From contig DATCVA010000360.1 in assembly GCA_036567205.1 (NCBI GenBank), positions 1-23,665 on the forward strand: 23,665 bases of DNA, in the 5' to 3' direction. The notes beneath the pieces are model-generated. The model made no database searches, was not told the DNA's origin, and saw nothing but the letters and a program-made list of their open reading frames with translations. Shown piece by piece: positions 7,547 through 16,045 of this stretch (positions are counted from its first letter, which is position 1; each line of letters starts with the position of its first letter). The stretch comes from DATCVA01 sp036567205. Its GTDB lineage: Bacteria > Pseudomonadota > Gammaproteobacteria > Burkholderiales > Burkholderiaceae_B. The position numbers were made by a program, and so were the translations under genes.

Positions 7547-8124
7547 TTCAGCCACTTCGGCTTGCCGTTTTCCCGGTACCAGGCTACGGCTACGGAACAC
7601 GGGGCAGCACACAGCACCACCCAGATCAGGGAAACGTCAAAAATAAAAATCGAGACAAAAGTCGCGGCCATTATGAGTATTGGCAATAGCCCATTTACGG
7701 CTCTTTTGGCCGCATGAATACCCATTTCCAGCGACAGGCCAATGGCCGCTGCGGCGATACCCGCCAGCGCATAGTGCACGGAAGGAGAATCCCTTAGCAG
7801 CGAAAAAACAGCAGCCATGCTTATAGCAACAAACATCGCCGGAACAACCATTCCTAATGAAGCAACAAAAGCCCCTTGGCCTCCTCGCAGGCGATAGCCT
7901 ATCCATATGGACAGGTTCACCACGTTAATACCTGGAAAAGCCTGCGACAAGGCCAAGCCGCTAAGGAATTCTTCTTCTGAAATCCAGCGCCGCTGAATAA
8001 CGAACTCACGCATCATCCAGCCGCTTAGCCCGCCGCCAAAACTTGTGACGCCAATACGGGCAAAAGCCCAGAACATGGTCATTAGCGAAGGCGGGTTTGA
8101 GATTGGTTTAGCAAACTTGTGCAT
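7543..8124 (-). CDS. Chromate transporter family protein, first half-size subunit
   Basis: 193-residue membrane protein, the first half of a split CHR transporter. I set the start at the ATG at 8122-8124, with GGA 6 nt before it; a longer frame reaching 8307 would overlap the MFS gene heavily. The signature is FARIGVTSFGGGLSGWMMREFV (21-42) with RRWISEEEFLSGLALSQAFPG (45-65), close to the FGGP...EFL...QxxPG pattern of ChrA N-halves. In canonical ChrA the glycine stretch is usually FGGP; here it is FGGG. Four to six hydrophobic helices follow. The gene starts 25 nt after the MFS stop and overlaps its partner by 4 bp, so these three genes form one operon. Chromate as substrate is inferred from family name only. 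Confidence 0.87.
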   Translation of the reverse strand: MHKFAKPISNPPSLMTMFWAFARIGVTSFGGGLSGWMMREFVIQRRWISEEEFLSGLALSQAFPGINVVNLSIWIGYRLRGGQGAFVASLGMVVPAMFVAISMAAVFSLLRDSPSVHYALAGIAAAAIGLSLEMGIHAAKRAVNGLLPILIMAATFVSIFIFDVSLIWVVLCAAPCSVAVAWYRENGKPKWLK

Positions 8125-8149
8125 AATCGGTCCAACTACAATGCGTTGA

Positions 8150-9391
8150 TTACGACGCACCACGCTCCGGGCGTGCCCGAACCAGTGCCGCCCGCCCCGC
8201 GCCCCAGCCATTAACGGCAGCCGCGACGCCCAGAAACGCAAACAACCATCCCGACGCGGCATAGCCGCCGGTCGCACTGTGCAGCACCCCCACCAGCAAA
8301 GGTCCAAATGCCGCCAGAAAATACCCTACCCCTTGCGCCATCCCGGACAAATGCGCTGCCACCTGCGAGTCGGGCGATCGCAACACAATGACCGTCATGG
8401 CAATAGCAAACAAGCCCCCCTGCCCTATTCCTTGCAAAACAGCCCAGACCCATACGGTGGACAACGGAGCAAAGAGCAGCCCGATAAGGGCGGAGGCCGC
8501 AAGCAACGCCAGAGCCGCATTAAACACGCTTTGATTTTTGCAGCGGACAGCCAGTGGGGGCACCAGCAGGCACGTAACAACTTGCACCATAATAGACACC
8601 GACACGACAAGCCCAGCCTCGGTGCCGTCCAAACCCCGGTCGCGCAAAATGGGGGCAGCCCACCCCATAAGGCAATATGCCAGAGCCGACTGCAGACCCA
8701 TGAAAAACGTGACTTGCCATGCCAGCGGATCGCGCCACAATCCGACAACACTGCGCCCCGCGCCTTTAACAACACGTTGGCTACGCAAAGACTGAGGCGT
8801 CCAGATCAAAGCCACCAAAACAGCAGGCACCGCCCAGAGGCCCAGTCCTATGGGCCATGAGTCACCGAACAAATGCGTCATGGGCAAAGTAAATGCCGCG
8901 GCTGCGGCCGCTCCGCCACACAGCGCCATTGTATAAAGCCCCGTCATCAGGGCTGCTTTATGCGGAAAATCGCGTTTGACCAAACTGGGCAGCAGTACAT
9001 TGCCGGTAGCAATGGCAGCGCCCGCCAACGCGGTCCCGGCAAACAAAGAGTAAATATCCCCCAGACCGCGCAACGCCGTGCCGATACTTAATAAAAACAA
9101 AACAATCAGAAGCGTCCGCTCGGGACCGACGCGCTGCGAAATACGAGGCGCAAGCGGCGCGAAAAGACCCAGACACAAGACAGGCAAAGTGGTTAAATAT
9201 CCGGCCTGTGCCGACGACAAGCTGGTTTGACGCAATAAATCGGGAAGCAATACCGACAAGCTCGCGAACACCGGTCGCAAGTTAAAAGCGATCAGCATCA
9301 GACTTATACCCAACAAAATCTGCGCCGTCCGGCTTTTGTGCCGGGAAGGCAGCACGGGCACATCCTCAGTGCAAGTTTGCGCAGAAGTCAT
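8150..9391 (-). CDS. MFS transporter, CynX/NimT family
   Basis: 413-residue major facilitator protein with about 12 hydrophobic segments. The opening FNLRPVFASLSVLLPDL (about 35-51) and the loop LAPRISQRVGPERTLL (about 80-95) match the CynX (cyanate) / NimT (2-nitroimidazole) family. These transporters sit in the inner membrane and typically move small anions or drugs. Substrate cannot be told from sequence. It is the first gene of an operon with the two half-size CHR proteins, separated by 25 nt. The ATG lacks a strong ribosome-binding site: AAAG is 7 nt upstream and is held in a hairpin (9390-9404) that includes the start codon. No cyanase gene is nearby, so cyanate uptake is not supported. 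Translation start could also lie at a downstream codon, but the N-terminal extension before the first helix is normal for the family. Confidence 0.85.
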   Translation of the reverse strand: MTSAQTCTEDVPVLPSRHKSRTAQILLGISLMLIAFNLRPVFASLSVLLPDLLRQTSLSSAQAGYLTTLPVLCLGLFAPLAPRISQRVGPERTLLIVLFLLSIGTALRGLGDIYSLFAGTALAGAAIATGNVLLPSLVKRDFPHKAALMTGLYTMALCGGAAAAAAFTLPMTHLFGDSWPIGLGLWAVPAVLVALIWTPQSLRSQRVVKGAGRSVVGLWRDPLAWQVTFFMGLQSALAYCLMGWAAPILRDRGLDGTEAGLVVSVSIMVQVVTCLLVPPLAVRCKNQSVFNAALALLAASALIGLLFAPLSTVWVWAVLQGIGQGGLFAIAMTVIVLRSPDSQVAAHLSGMAQGVGYFLAAFGPLLVGVLHSATGGYAASGWLFAFLGVAAAVNGWGAGRAALVRARPERGAS

Positions 9392-9404
9392 AAAGTCGCT
9401 TTAT
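9390..9404 (-). promoter_or_regulatory. Hairpin over the MFS gene start codon
   Basis: ATAAAG (9390-9395) and CTTTAT (9399-9404) pair across a 3-nt loop. On the mRNA the stem holds both the weak AAAG ribosome-binding site and part of the ATG start of the MFS gene. It could slow translation, but the stem is A/U rich and short. Confidence 0.3.
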
Positions 9405-9559
9405 CGTAATCGTAGAACAATGCAGAGACTGTATTCAGCCCGCGCGGTAACAGTAGTGTACGTGCCGGCGTGAATGATCGGCCAACCCAGGGCAGTTTAC
9501 CGCGAAGTCACCCAAGCCCCGCCACAACGTTGACGCCAATAAGGGCGTTGCTGCGCCAG

Positions 9560-10765
9560 CTAGTCGGCTCGCTTGACCTTCACAAGGTGCGCAGCCTTTT
9601 TGGCACGTTCCCGGGCAACACTGACATCGTTGTCATAAGCCAGGGCCACACCCATGCGGCGCGTGGTATAGCTTTCGGGCTTCCCAAACAGACGCAATTC
9701 GGTCTGGGGTACGCGCAACGCCTCGTCCACGCCCTCGAACGCCACGCCCTGCGCGTCGACTCCGCCGTAGATAACCGCGCTGGCGCCCGGGCTTTTAAGC
9801 GCGGTGCTGACTGGCAAACCCAAAATTGCACGCGCGTGCAATTCAAATTCGCTTTGCCACTGAGTAATAATGGTAACCAGACCTGTGTCATGCGGACGCG
9901 GGCTGACTTCGCTGAACCACACCATATCGCCCTTAACAAAAAACTCTACGCCAAACACCCCCTGCCCGCCCAAATCGCTTGTAACGGCCCGCGCAATATC
10001 TTGCGCTTTTTGCAATGCCGCCGAAGGCATGGCATGAGGCTGCCAACTTTCCACGTAGTCGCCAGCAACTTGCGCATGGCCGATCGGCTCGCAAAAATGC
10101 GTCTCGACCTGGCCGTCGGCGCCAAGCGCACGCACGGTCAGCAGTGTGATCTCGTAATCGAAATCAACAAAACCTTCGACAATCACACGGTTGTGGCTTA
10201 CCCGGCCGCCAGCCATTGCGTAATCCCACGCCTGCTGAACTCCGTCTGGCCCATCGATTTTGCTCTGGCCTTTGCCGGAACTGCTCATCACAGGTTTGAC
10301 GACGCATGGATAGCCGACTACCCCGTCAATCGCAGCCTGCAACTCTTGCAGCGAATCACAGAATTTGTAGGGGCTGGTCGGCAGGCCCAGCGTCTCGGCA
10401 GCCAGCCGGCGAATGCCTTCACGGTCCATCGTCAGCCGCGCCGCACGGGCCGTGGGAATGACCCGCACTACGCCCGCCGCCTCGAGCTCCTCGAGAGCCG
10501 CTGTTGCAATCGCTTCAATTTCCGGCACCACCAGGTCTGGCTTCTCGGCCTGGATAAGCGCCTTAAGCTGCACCGGATCGCTCATCGTAATGGTACGAGC
10601 ATGGTGAGCGACTTGTTGGCCAGGCGCGTTGGAATAACGATCTACGGCAATCGTTTCAACCCCTAGCCGTTGCAACGCAATCAGGACCTCTTTGCCAAGC
10701 TCGCCGGAGCCAAGCAGCATTACTTTCGTAGCGGAAGGTGACAAAGGGGTGCCGATCGTGGTCAT
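9560..10765 (-). CDS. purT: Formate-dependent phosphoribosylglycinamide formyltransferase (PurT)
   Basis: 401-residue ATP-grasp enzyme that formylates glycinamide ribonucleotide with formate and ATP, the third step of de novo purine synthesis, independent of folate. The start at 10763-10765 is chosen because the following residues, MTTIGTPLSPSATKVMLLGS with GELGKE after, align with the start of E. coli PurT. There is no good Shine-Dalgarno. Visible marks include the nucleotide-site loop GSGELGKE (19-26), VPEIEAI, the glycine-rich SSSGKGQS loop of the ATP-grasp fold, and FGVEFFVKGDMVWFSEVSPRPHDTG (the Mg-binding region). The usual family length is about 390, so this is complete. It is cytoplasmic and separated by 168 and 178 bp from its neighbours, so it is probably transcribed alone. 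A long plus-strand frame over it is a shadow. Confidence 0.95.
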   Translation of the reverse strand: MTTIGTPLSPSATKVMLLGSGELGKEVLIALQRLGVETIAVDRYSNAPGQQVAHHARTITMSDPVQLKALIQAEKPDLVVPEIEAIATAALEELEAAGVVRVIPTARAARLTMDREGIRRLAAETLGLPTSPYKFCDSLQELQAAIDGVVGYPCVVKPVMSSSGKGQSKIDGPDGVQQAWDYAMAGGRVSHNRVIVEGFVDFDYEITLLTVRALGADGQVETHFCEPIGHAQVAGDYVESWQPHAMPSAALQKAQDIARAVTSDLGGQGVFGVEFFVKGDMVWFSEVSPRPHDTGLVTIITQWQSEFELHARAILGLPVSTALKSPGASAVIYGGVDAQGVAFEGVDEALRVPQTELRLFGKPESYTTRRMGVALAYDNDVSVARERAKKAAHLVKVKRAD

Positions 10766-10943
10766 AGGAAGCAGGCTTACGCGAAGTGTAAAAAATGAAT
10801 TGTAAGTGGTGGATGTCCTTGAATCAATTTTCGCGATCAAATATATGTGCGACTAATACCGCTTGTGCTGTGGAACTAACGCCGCTTGAGCGTCTATCCT
10901 GAGGCATTAACACTAACCTTATGCGCACACCCCGTAGCACCTG

Positions 10944-11915
10944 CTAGTTAGCTGTCAGTCCCAGGGTGTCAATTAACACGCTAAGCCTTTCCATATCTTT
11001 GGTCATGGTTTGGCGGAGCTTCTCCGGCGTACTGCTTATCGCCGTGAACCCAAGTGCGGCGAACTGCTTTTCCACATCGGGGGACGCTAATGCCTTGACT
11101 ATTGCGGTATTTAACTGAGCCACTATATCTTTCGGCACCTGTCCCGGAACGAGGATATATGAGCCACTAGTAATATCAAAGCCAGGAAAACCAGACTCGG
11201 CAATGGTAGGCACCTCGGGCAAGATAGCCCAACGCTTGGCAGAAGTAACCGCAATCGGACGAATCTTGCCTCCACGCAGATTACCGAGGGCAGCCGCATC
11301 AAATACGCTGAACTGAACTTCATTAGCCATCAGAGACGTCATGGCTCCCGCTGTTCCCTTGTAGGGAACATGCAAAGCCTTTATTCCCGAGCGTCGCAAA
11401 AAACTCTCTGTTGTAAGATGCGGCCCGGCGCCTATACCAGTAGAAGCGTACATTAAGCTGCCGCTCTTTCCCTGCTCAATCAGATCAGCAACATTCCCCA
11501 CGCTCGATCCCTGCGGGACCGATAAAATAAATGGAGCGTCCGCCACCATGGATACCGGAGCCAGACTCGTTTTCGGATCGTAAGATAAATTCTTATATAG
11601 ACTAGCGGATGTTGCGTAAGACAAACCATACGCCAAATAAAGCGTATACCCATCCGGCGCCGCCTGGGCAACATAGGCAGACGCAATAGTGGTACCGCCA
11701 CCTGGCTTACTTTCAACAATAACCGGTTGCCGCCAGATTTCAGTTAATTTTGTAGCAAGAATCCGTGCTGAAGTATCTGCAGACCCACCCGGAGTAAAGG
11801 GAACAATGATTCGAACCGCTCGGGAAGGGAAACCATCGGCGGCAATAGCCGGCGAAACAATCAGGCCAATAGCTGCAGCAATAGCAAAAACGCAATAGCG
11901 AGATAGGCTTTTCAT
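10944..11915 (-). CDS. Bug-family (TctC-like) tripartite tricarboxylate transporter receptor, left arm
   Basis: 323-residue periplasmic solute receptor of the Bug/TctC family. A signal peptide ends at SPAIA (about residue 25). Family marks follow: PSRAVRIIVPFTPGGSADTSAR (30-51), the ligand loop region, PDGYTLYL, HVPYKGTAGAM, and SAKRWAILPEVPTIAESGFPGF. Such receptors bind carboxylates, amino acids or similar small acids for the TctAB permease. No TctA or TctB gene is in the window, as is common in Alcaligenaceae. AAAGGAA lies upstream of the ATG, and the gene follows HyuB by 17 nt, so it is the last gene of the hyuA-hyuB operon. Its ligand is probably what HyuAB degrades or its precursor. That is inference from linkage. 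Confidence 0.92.
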   Translation of the reverse strand: MKSLSRYCVFAIAAAIGLIVSPAIAADGFPSRAVRIIVPFTPGGSADTSARILATKLTEIWRQPVIVESKPGGGTTIASAYVAQAAPDGYTLYLAYGLSYATSASLYKNLSYDPKTSLAPVSMVADAPFILSVPQGSSVGNVADLIEQGKSGSLMYASTGIGAGPHLTTESFLRRSGIKALHVPYKGTAGAMTSLMANEVQFSVFDAAALGNLRGGKIRPIAVTSAKRWAILPEVPTIAESGFPGFDITSGSYILVPGQVPKDIVAQLNTAIVKALASPDVEKQFAALGFTAISSTPEKLRQTMTKDMERLSVLIDTLGLTAN

Positions 11916-11932
11916 AACATTCCTTTCAAGTG

Positions 11933-13816
11933 TTAGCAGCAGCGTCGCGCCAATGGTGGCGAAGTATCCTTCAATTCGTAATCTGCAAGCCGCGTATCTG
12001 CCGGCGGATCGCTGTCGTCGGCGTCCAGCGACACCCCGGACTGGGCCAGGGCTTTACGCCGCATCTCGGTTGCTGAAATATCTATCGCGCCGGATGCTTC
12101 AAATACAATACCGTAGGAGCGTTCCGCCCGAAACCTGGAAATGTACCCTTTCTGAAGGTCGGACCCGACCTTTCCAACAGGGCGCTCCAAGGGCGAACCA
12201 TAACCGCCGCCGCCGCCGGATCGTAAAATATAGTGTTCACCCGCATGCAAGGGGGTTGCCAGAACTTTCCCGCTAGGGAACGTCATCTCTTCGACACTGC
12301 CATTCTTGCGAATTGACACCCGATTGCCCGCGCCGGGCAGTCCATCAAACAATCCCCATGGCCGGCAATGCACTCGATCAACCTGGCAGTTAAACATCAT
12401 GTCACTAGTGGCGCGACCCACCTTCTCGGTACCCAGGCCGCCTTGCCAGGTACCTGCCCCGCCTGAATCTTCGCGCAATCCATAACGCTCAATCACGACA
12501 GGATACTTAGCTTCAAGTTGCTCGACCGGCGCATTATGAGTGTCGCCATCATTGATGCAAATCGTGGCATGCGCACCATCGGCGCCCTTCTTCGCACCCC
12601 AGCCCCCTCCAATCAATCCTCCAGAAAAAATCATCAGCTTTCCTTCCGCTGTGCTGGAATTAATAATCGCGGACATGAGATCGGCATGATGACCTGCAAT
12701 TACCCTGTCCGGAATCGCGGGCGCTAACGCCTTGAAAATTGTGTCCACAACCGTCATAGGAAACGTCATCCACCAGCGCATCGCTGACGGCCGCACTGCA
12801 CTGACGACACGTCCGGGGGGCAGCACAATTTTTAGCGGACGGAAACTACCCTCATTGATCGGCTTTTCCGTTGCCGATGTCAGGCATTTAAATGCAACCT
12901 GACAACATGCGCGGCCAGCCGCTTCACCAGAATTGTAAAAACCTTTAACTTGCTTACCGACGTCGGTGAGGTCGATTTCCATCTCGTCCCCCTTGACGGT
13001 CACCTTTACCCGAATCGGGATATTCGTTCCGTGCGCTACCCCGTCGTCATCCATAAACGACTCCGCCTCGTAAACGCCGTCTGGAATGCTCAAAACCTTT
13101 TGTCTTGCAATCGCCTCGGTGTGGTCCATAATCGCTTCGATGCCATTGAGCACGGCTGCAGAGCCATAGCGACCGACCAGTTCAGAAAAACGCCGTGCGC
13201 CCATTTTGACAGACGCAACCTGTGCATTCAGGTCGCCAATCGCCCGCTCGGGCACTCGCACATTCATGCGAATGATGGCAAGGACGTCTTCATTGACCTG
13301 GCCTGCGCGCTCATATTTCACTATAGGCATTTGCAGACCCTCGGCGTATATATCTGTCGTCATGCCATTAAGGACGCCGCCAATATCGACCCAATGCGCC
13401 ATACAGGCGGAAAACCCAATCAATTCGCCATTGTGAAAGATGGGTACAACGAAGGTCATATGGTTAAGGTGGCTACCGGTGATGTATGCATCATTAGTCA
13501 GCAGGACGTCATCTGGCGCTATCGCATCCACATCAAAATGATTTAGCATCGCTTTTACTGTATCGCTCATGCCCCGTATGAACATGGGTAAACCAATGCC
13601 GATCGATACCGTATTTCCATGCCGATCAAATAGCCCTACAGTGAAGTCCTGAGCCTCGTAGATGATCATGTTGTATGCCGTACGCATTAAGATGACTTTC
13701 ATCTCCTCGGTAATGGCGACCAGTCCATTGCGAACTATCTCGGTTATAACGGGGTCAACCTTAGTCGCATCGCAGGCGGCATCCGCAGGGTGCTCTAACA
13801 GGGCAGCATTAAACAT
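11933..13816 (-). CDS. HyuB-type hydantoinase/oxoprolinase/acetone-carboxylase beta subunit
   Basis: 627-residue subunit of the hydantoinase B/oxoprolinase family. With HyuA it forms an ATP-dependent enzyme that opens cyclic amides (N-methylhydantoin, 5-oxoproline) or carboxylates ketones. The ATG at 13814-13816 has AGGAG 8 nt upstream. The longer frame to 13855 lacks this. Family marks include EAQDFTVGLFD (about 54-64), TNDAYITGSHLNHM (107-120), ACMAHWVDIGG (137-147) and the glycine-rich C-terminal stretch GGGGGYGSPLERP. The tail ending PPLARRCC is lower in similarity to what I know of the family. The start overlaps the end of HyuA by 8 nt (ATGTTTAA), which implies coupled translation of equal subunits. 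The specific substrate is unknown. Confidence 0.92.
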   Translation of the reverse strand: MFNAALLEHPADAACDATKVDPVITEIVRNGLVAITEEMKVILMRTAYNMIIYEAQDFTVGLFDRHGNTVSIGIGLPMFIRGMSDTVKAMLNHFDVDAIAPDDVLLTNDAYITGSHLNHMTFVVPIFHNGELIGFSACMAHWVDIGGVLNGMTTDIYAEGLQMPIVKYERAGQVNEDVLAIIRMNVRVPERAIGDLNAQVASVKMGARRFSELVGRYGSAAVLNGIEAIMDHTEAIARQKVLSIPDGVYEAESFMDDDGVAHGTNIPIRVKVTVKGDEMEIDLTDVGKQVKGFYNSGEAAGRACCQVAFKCLTSATEKPINEGSFRPLKIVLPPGRVVSAVRPSAMRWWMTFPMTVVDTIFKALAPAIPDRVIAGHHADLMSAIINSSTAEGKLMIFSGGLIGGGWGAKKGADGAHATICINDGDTHNAPVEQLEAKYPVVIERYGLREDSGGAGTWQGGLGTEKVGRATSDMMFNCQVDRVHCRPWGLFDGLPGAGNRVSIRKNGSVEEMTFPSGKVLATPLHAGEHYILRSGGGGGYGSPLERPVGKVGSDLQKGYISRFRAERSYGIVFEASGAIDISATEMRRKALAQSGVSLDADDSDPPADTRLADYELKDTSPPLARRCC

Positions 13817-15902
13817 TATCGTTGCTCCTTCCAATTGTAATAATAAGGTCACCATATGGGCTAACTTCCACTACATCTCCAGGAAACACGACCGTCGTCG
13901 ACGCATGTTCTTCGATTAATGTGGGGCCCGAAATGCGCATTCCCGCAGCCAAATGCGAGCGCTGATAGACTGGCGTTTCAATAAACCCTTGCGATTCCAG
14001 GAAATAGACATCGCGCATCACAGCAGCAGGTAATGTCTGAGCACTTGCATCACTTTGCCTGGCCACGGGTTTTTCCAGTTGTCCAATAACCGAGGCATGC
14101 AAAGAAACTATCTCCGCGGGTTCCAGGGGCGCGTTGAACCCATAACGCTGTGCGTGCACAGCATCAAAAAGCTGTTTGATAGCATCCCGATCCTTGTTGA
14201 CGAATAAGTCGAGCGGCAACTCGACTGTTACCGAATGCTCTTGCCCGACATAACGCATATCTGCTGCTCTGACACACTTTATGCGGGAGCGGTCGGCAAC
14301 CTGGTCGCTGATGGATTTAACCCCTTCATCTTCCATTGAGCAATAAACTTGCTCTATCTCGCCCATATCCACCTGGGCAAGGGGACGGAACCATGTCTTG
14401 ACGAAATCGCGGCGCAGATCGGCCACCAACATTCCATACGCCGAAAAATGTCCGGGAGCCGGCGGGATGATCACAGTGGACATCCGAAGTTCGCGCGCCA
14501 CCAGACTCGCATGCAATGGCCCTGCTCCTCCATAGGCAACCATCGTAAAGTCACCGGCGTCAAGACCTCGCTCCGTGGTCACCCGCGTCACGACATGCGA
14601 CATGGTCGTCGCTGCAATGCGAATAATGCCACTGGCCGCTTTCAAGAGATCAATACTCAGCGGCGTCGCGACTCGTTCTTGCAACGCGTCACGTGCACGC
14701 TCCAGATCAAGTGGCATCTCGCCACCAAGAAAATTCGTTGGCGATAATCTTCCAAGTATCAAGTTTGCATCGGTAACCGTCGGCTCGGTGCCGCCCAACC
14801 CATAACATGCAGGCCCTGGCGCTGCTCCAGCGCTTTGCGGCCCCACTCGTAATCCCCCGCCCTCTTCCAGACGAGCAATACTGCCACCGCCAGTTCCCAC
14901 TTCCTGAATATCGACGAGAGGAATCTGGATTGGCAGCCCCGTTGCATAACCGCCAATCATGATATTGCCCGCCATGACAACATCACCATCGAGAACTACG
15001 CCGGCTTTCGCGGTCGTACCCCCCATGTCGAATCCTATTGCATTGACAAGGCCAAGTCGGTCGCACACCGACTTTGATCCGATAATGCCGGCAGCGGGCC
15101 CCGACTCAAGCATCCGAATGCATTCCCGTTGTGCGTGAGATACGTCATAGAGTCCCCCGCTGGACTGCACGACGTAGAAGGTGCCATCAAACTTTTCTTT
15201 AGCGAGTCGCCCGTCAATTTCAGCTAAATAACTGCGTACCCTTGGACCAATATAAGCATTGGCCGCCACTGTTGAAGTCCGCTCAAACTCGCGATATTCC
15301 TGCGATATCTCGTGTGATGCAGTAACGAACAATCCTGGACAAAGTTCCTCTAAAAAACGCTTTGCGCGTATTTCGTGATCCGGGTTTGTGTACGAATGCA
15401 AGAACAGGATCGCGACGGCCTTGATCCCTTGTTCTGTAATCTCGCTGGCGATTTGGCTCAATTCCTGCTCGTCGAGCGCCAGGAGTACGTCGCCCTTAGC
15501 GTTAATCCGCTCAGAAACCTCAAATCGCAACTCCCGCGAAATCAGGGGCTCATGTTTAGTAAAGAAGAGGTTATATGCCTCTGGCCGATTGATACGGCCA
15601 ATTTCATAAATATCGCGAAAACCACGAGTTGTTATAAGAGCGGTATGCGCGCCGCTGCGCTCGAGAATAGTGTTAATCGCTACGGTAGTCCCGTGTAGAA
15701 AAAGGCGCGTCAGGGCAAGATCTGTTCCTGCTTTATTCACGCCATTGACGATGCCCTCGACGAGACTGCCCGGTGTGGTTAATGTCTTTCCAAAAAAAGA
15801 CTCCCCTGTTGCCTCGTTGAATGAAACAACATCGGTAAATGTTCCTCCTACATCCGCCGCAACACGCAAATATCGATCGCTGCCCAACCCAGTCGCCTGC
15901 AT
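13809..15902 (-). CDS. HyuA-type hydantoinase/oxoprolinase/acetone-carboxylase alpha subunit
   Basis: 697-residue ATP-binding subunit of the hydantoinase A family, of normal length. The actin-like ATPase fold shows as DVGGTFTD (17-24), HGTT (70-73), SGPAAG (267-272), FDMGGTTAK (291-299) and GPQSAGAAPGPACYG (354-368). It phosphorylates the substrate or activates bicarbonate while HyuB completes the reaction. Family members include N-methylhydantoinase, 5-oxoprolinase and acetone or acetophenone carboxylases, and the motifs alone do not separate these. TGGAGA lies 5 nt upstream of the ATG. It is the first gene of the left operon (hyuA, hyuB, Bug receptor) and diverges from the LysR gene at 16046, which is the likely regulator. 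Confidence 0.92.
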   Translation of the reverse strand: MQATGLGSDRYLRVAADVGGTFTDVVSFNEATGESFFGKTLTTPGSLVEGIVNGVNKAGTDLALTRLFLHGTTVAINTILERSGAHTALITTRGFRDIYEIGRINRPEAYNLFFTKHEPLISRELRFEVSERINAKGDVLLALDEQELSQIASEITEQGIKAVAILFLHSYTNPDHEIRAKRFLEELCPGLFVTASHEISQEYREFERTSTVAANAYIGPRVRSYLAEIDGRLAKEKFDGTFYVVQSSGGLYDVSHAQRECIRMLESGPAAGIIGSKSVCDRLGLVNAIGFDMGGTTAKAGVVLDGDVVMAGNIMIGGYATGLPIQIPLVDIQEVGTGGGSIARLEEGGGLRVGPQSAGAAPGPACYGLGGTEPTVTDANLILGRLSPTNFLGGEMPLDLERARDALQERVATPLSIDLLKAASGIIRIAATTMSHVVTRVTTERGLDAGDFTMVAYGGAGPLHASLVARELRMSTVIIPPAPGHFSAYGMLVADLRRDFVKTWFRPLAQVDMGEIEQVYCSMEDEGVKSISDQVADRSRIKCVRAADMRYVGQEHSVTVELPLDLFVNKDRDAIKQLFDAVHAQRYGFNAPLEPAEIVSLHASVIGQLEKPVARQSDASAQTLPAAVMRDVYFLESQGFIETPVYQRSHLAAGMRISGPTLIEEHASTTVVFPGDVVEVSPYGDLIITIGRSNDNV

Positions 15903-15968
15903 AAGAATCTCCAGTGGTTTTTGTTCTCAGCGACGTCAGCCTTTCCTCTTGCCGCTAGTTCATCAAAC

Positions 15969-15998
15969 TTTACAGCTGGCAACTCAATACTGTCTAAT
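15969..15998 (+). promoter_or_regulatory. Candidate promoter of the CatM-like LysR gene
   Basis: TTTACA (15969-15974) and TCTAAT (15993-15998), 18 bp apart, are each 5/6 matches to sigma-70 hexamers. Transcription would start near 16005, about 40 nt before the LysR ATG. The -10 abuts a candidate minus-strand -10 for hyuA, so the two promoters face each other, typical for LysR autoregulation. Confidence 0.5.
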
Positions 15999-16024
15999 AC
16001 AAATTTAATGCACTTTTAATTCAA
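15996..16024 (-). promoter_or_regulatory. Candidate promoter of the hyuA-hyuB-Bug operon
   Basis: Read on the minus strand: TTGAAT (16024-16019), 17 bp spacer, TGTATT (16001-15996); each hexamer is a 4/6 match. It overlaps the plus-strand LysR promoter, as expected for a divergent LysR-controlled pair. I could not identify a clean T-N11-A LysR box with dyad symmetry. Confidence 0.35.
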
Positions 16025-16045
16025 AAAAGGTATGGAGATATTGCT

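Noticed and set aside
9530..9560. Terminator after purT (ACGCC/GGCGT)
   Set aside because: Stem of only 5 bp with no T-run; too weak to call.
9470..10666. 398-codon open frame on the plus strand
   Set aside because: It lies antisense to purT over nearly all its length, has no recognisable domain and no ribosome-binding site. It is a by-product of codon bias in purT.
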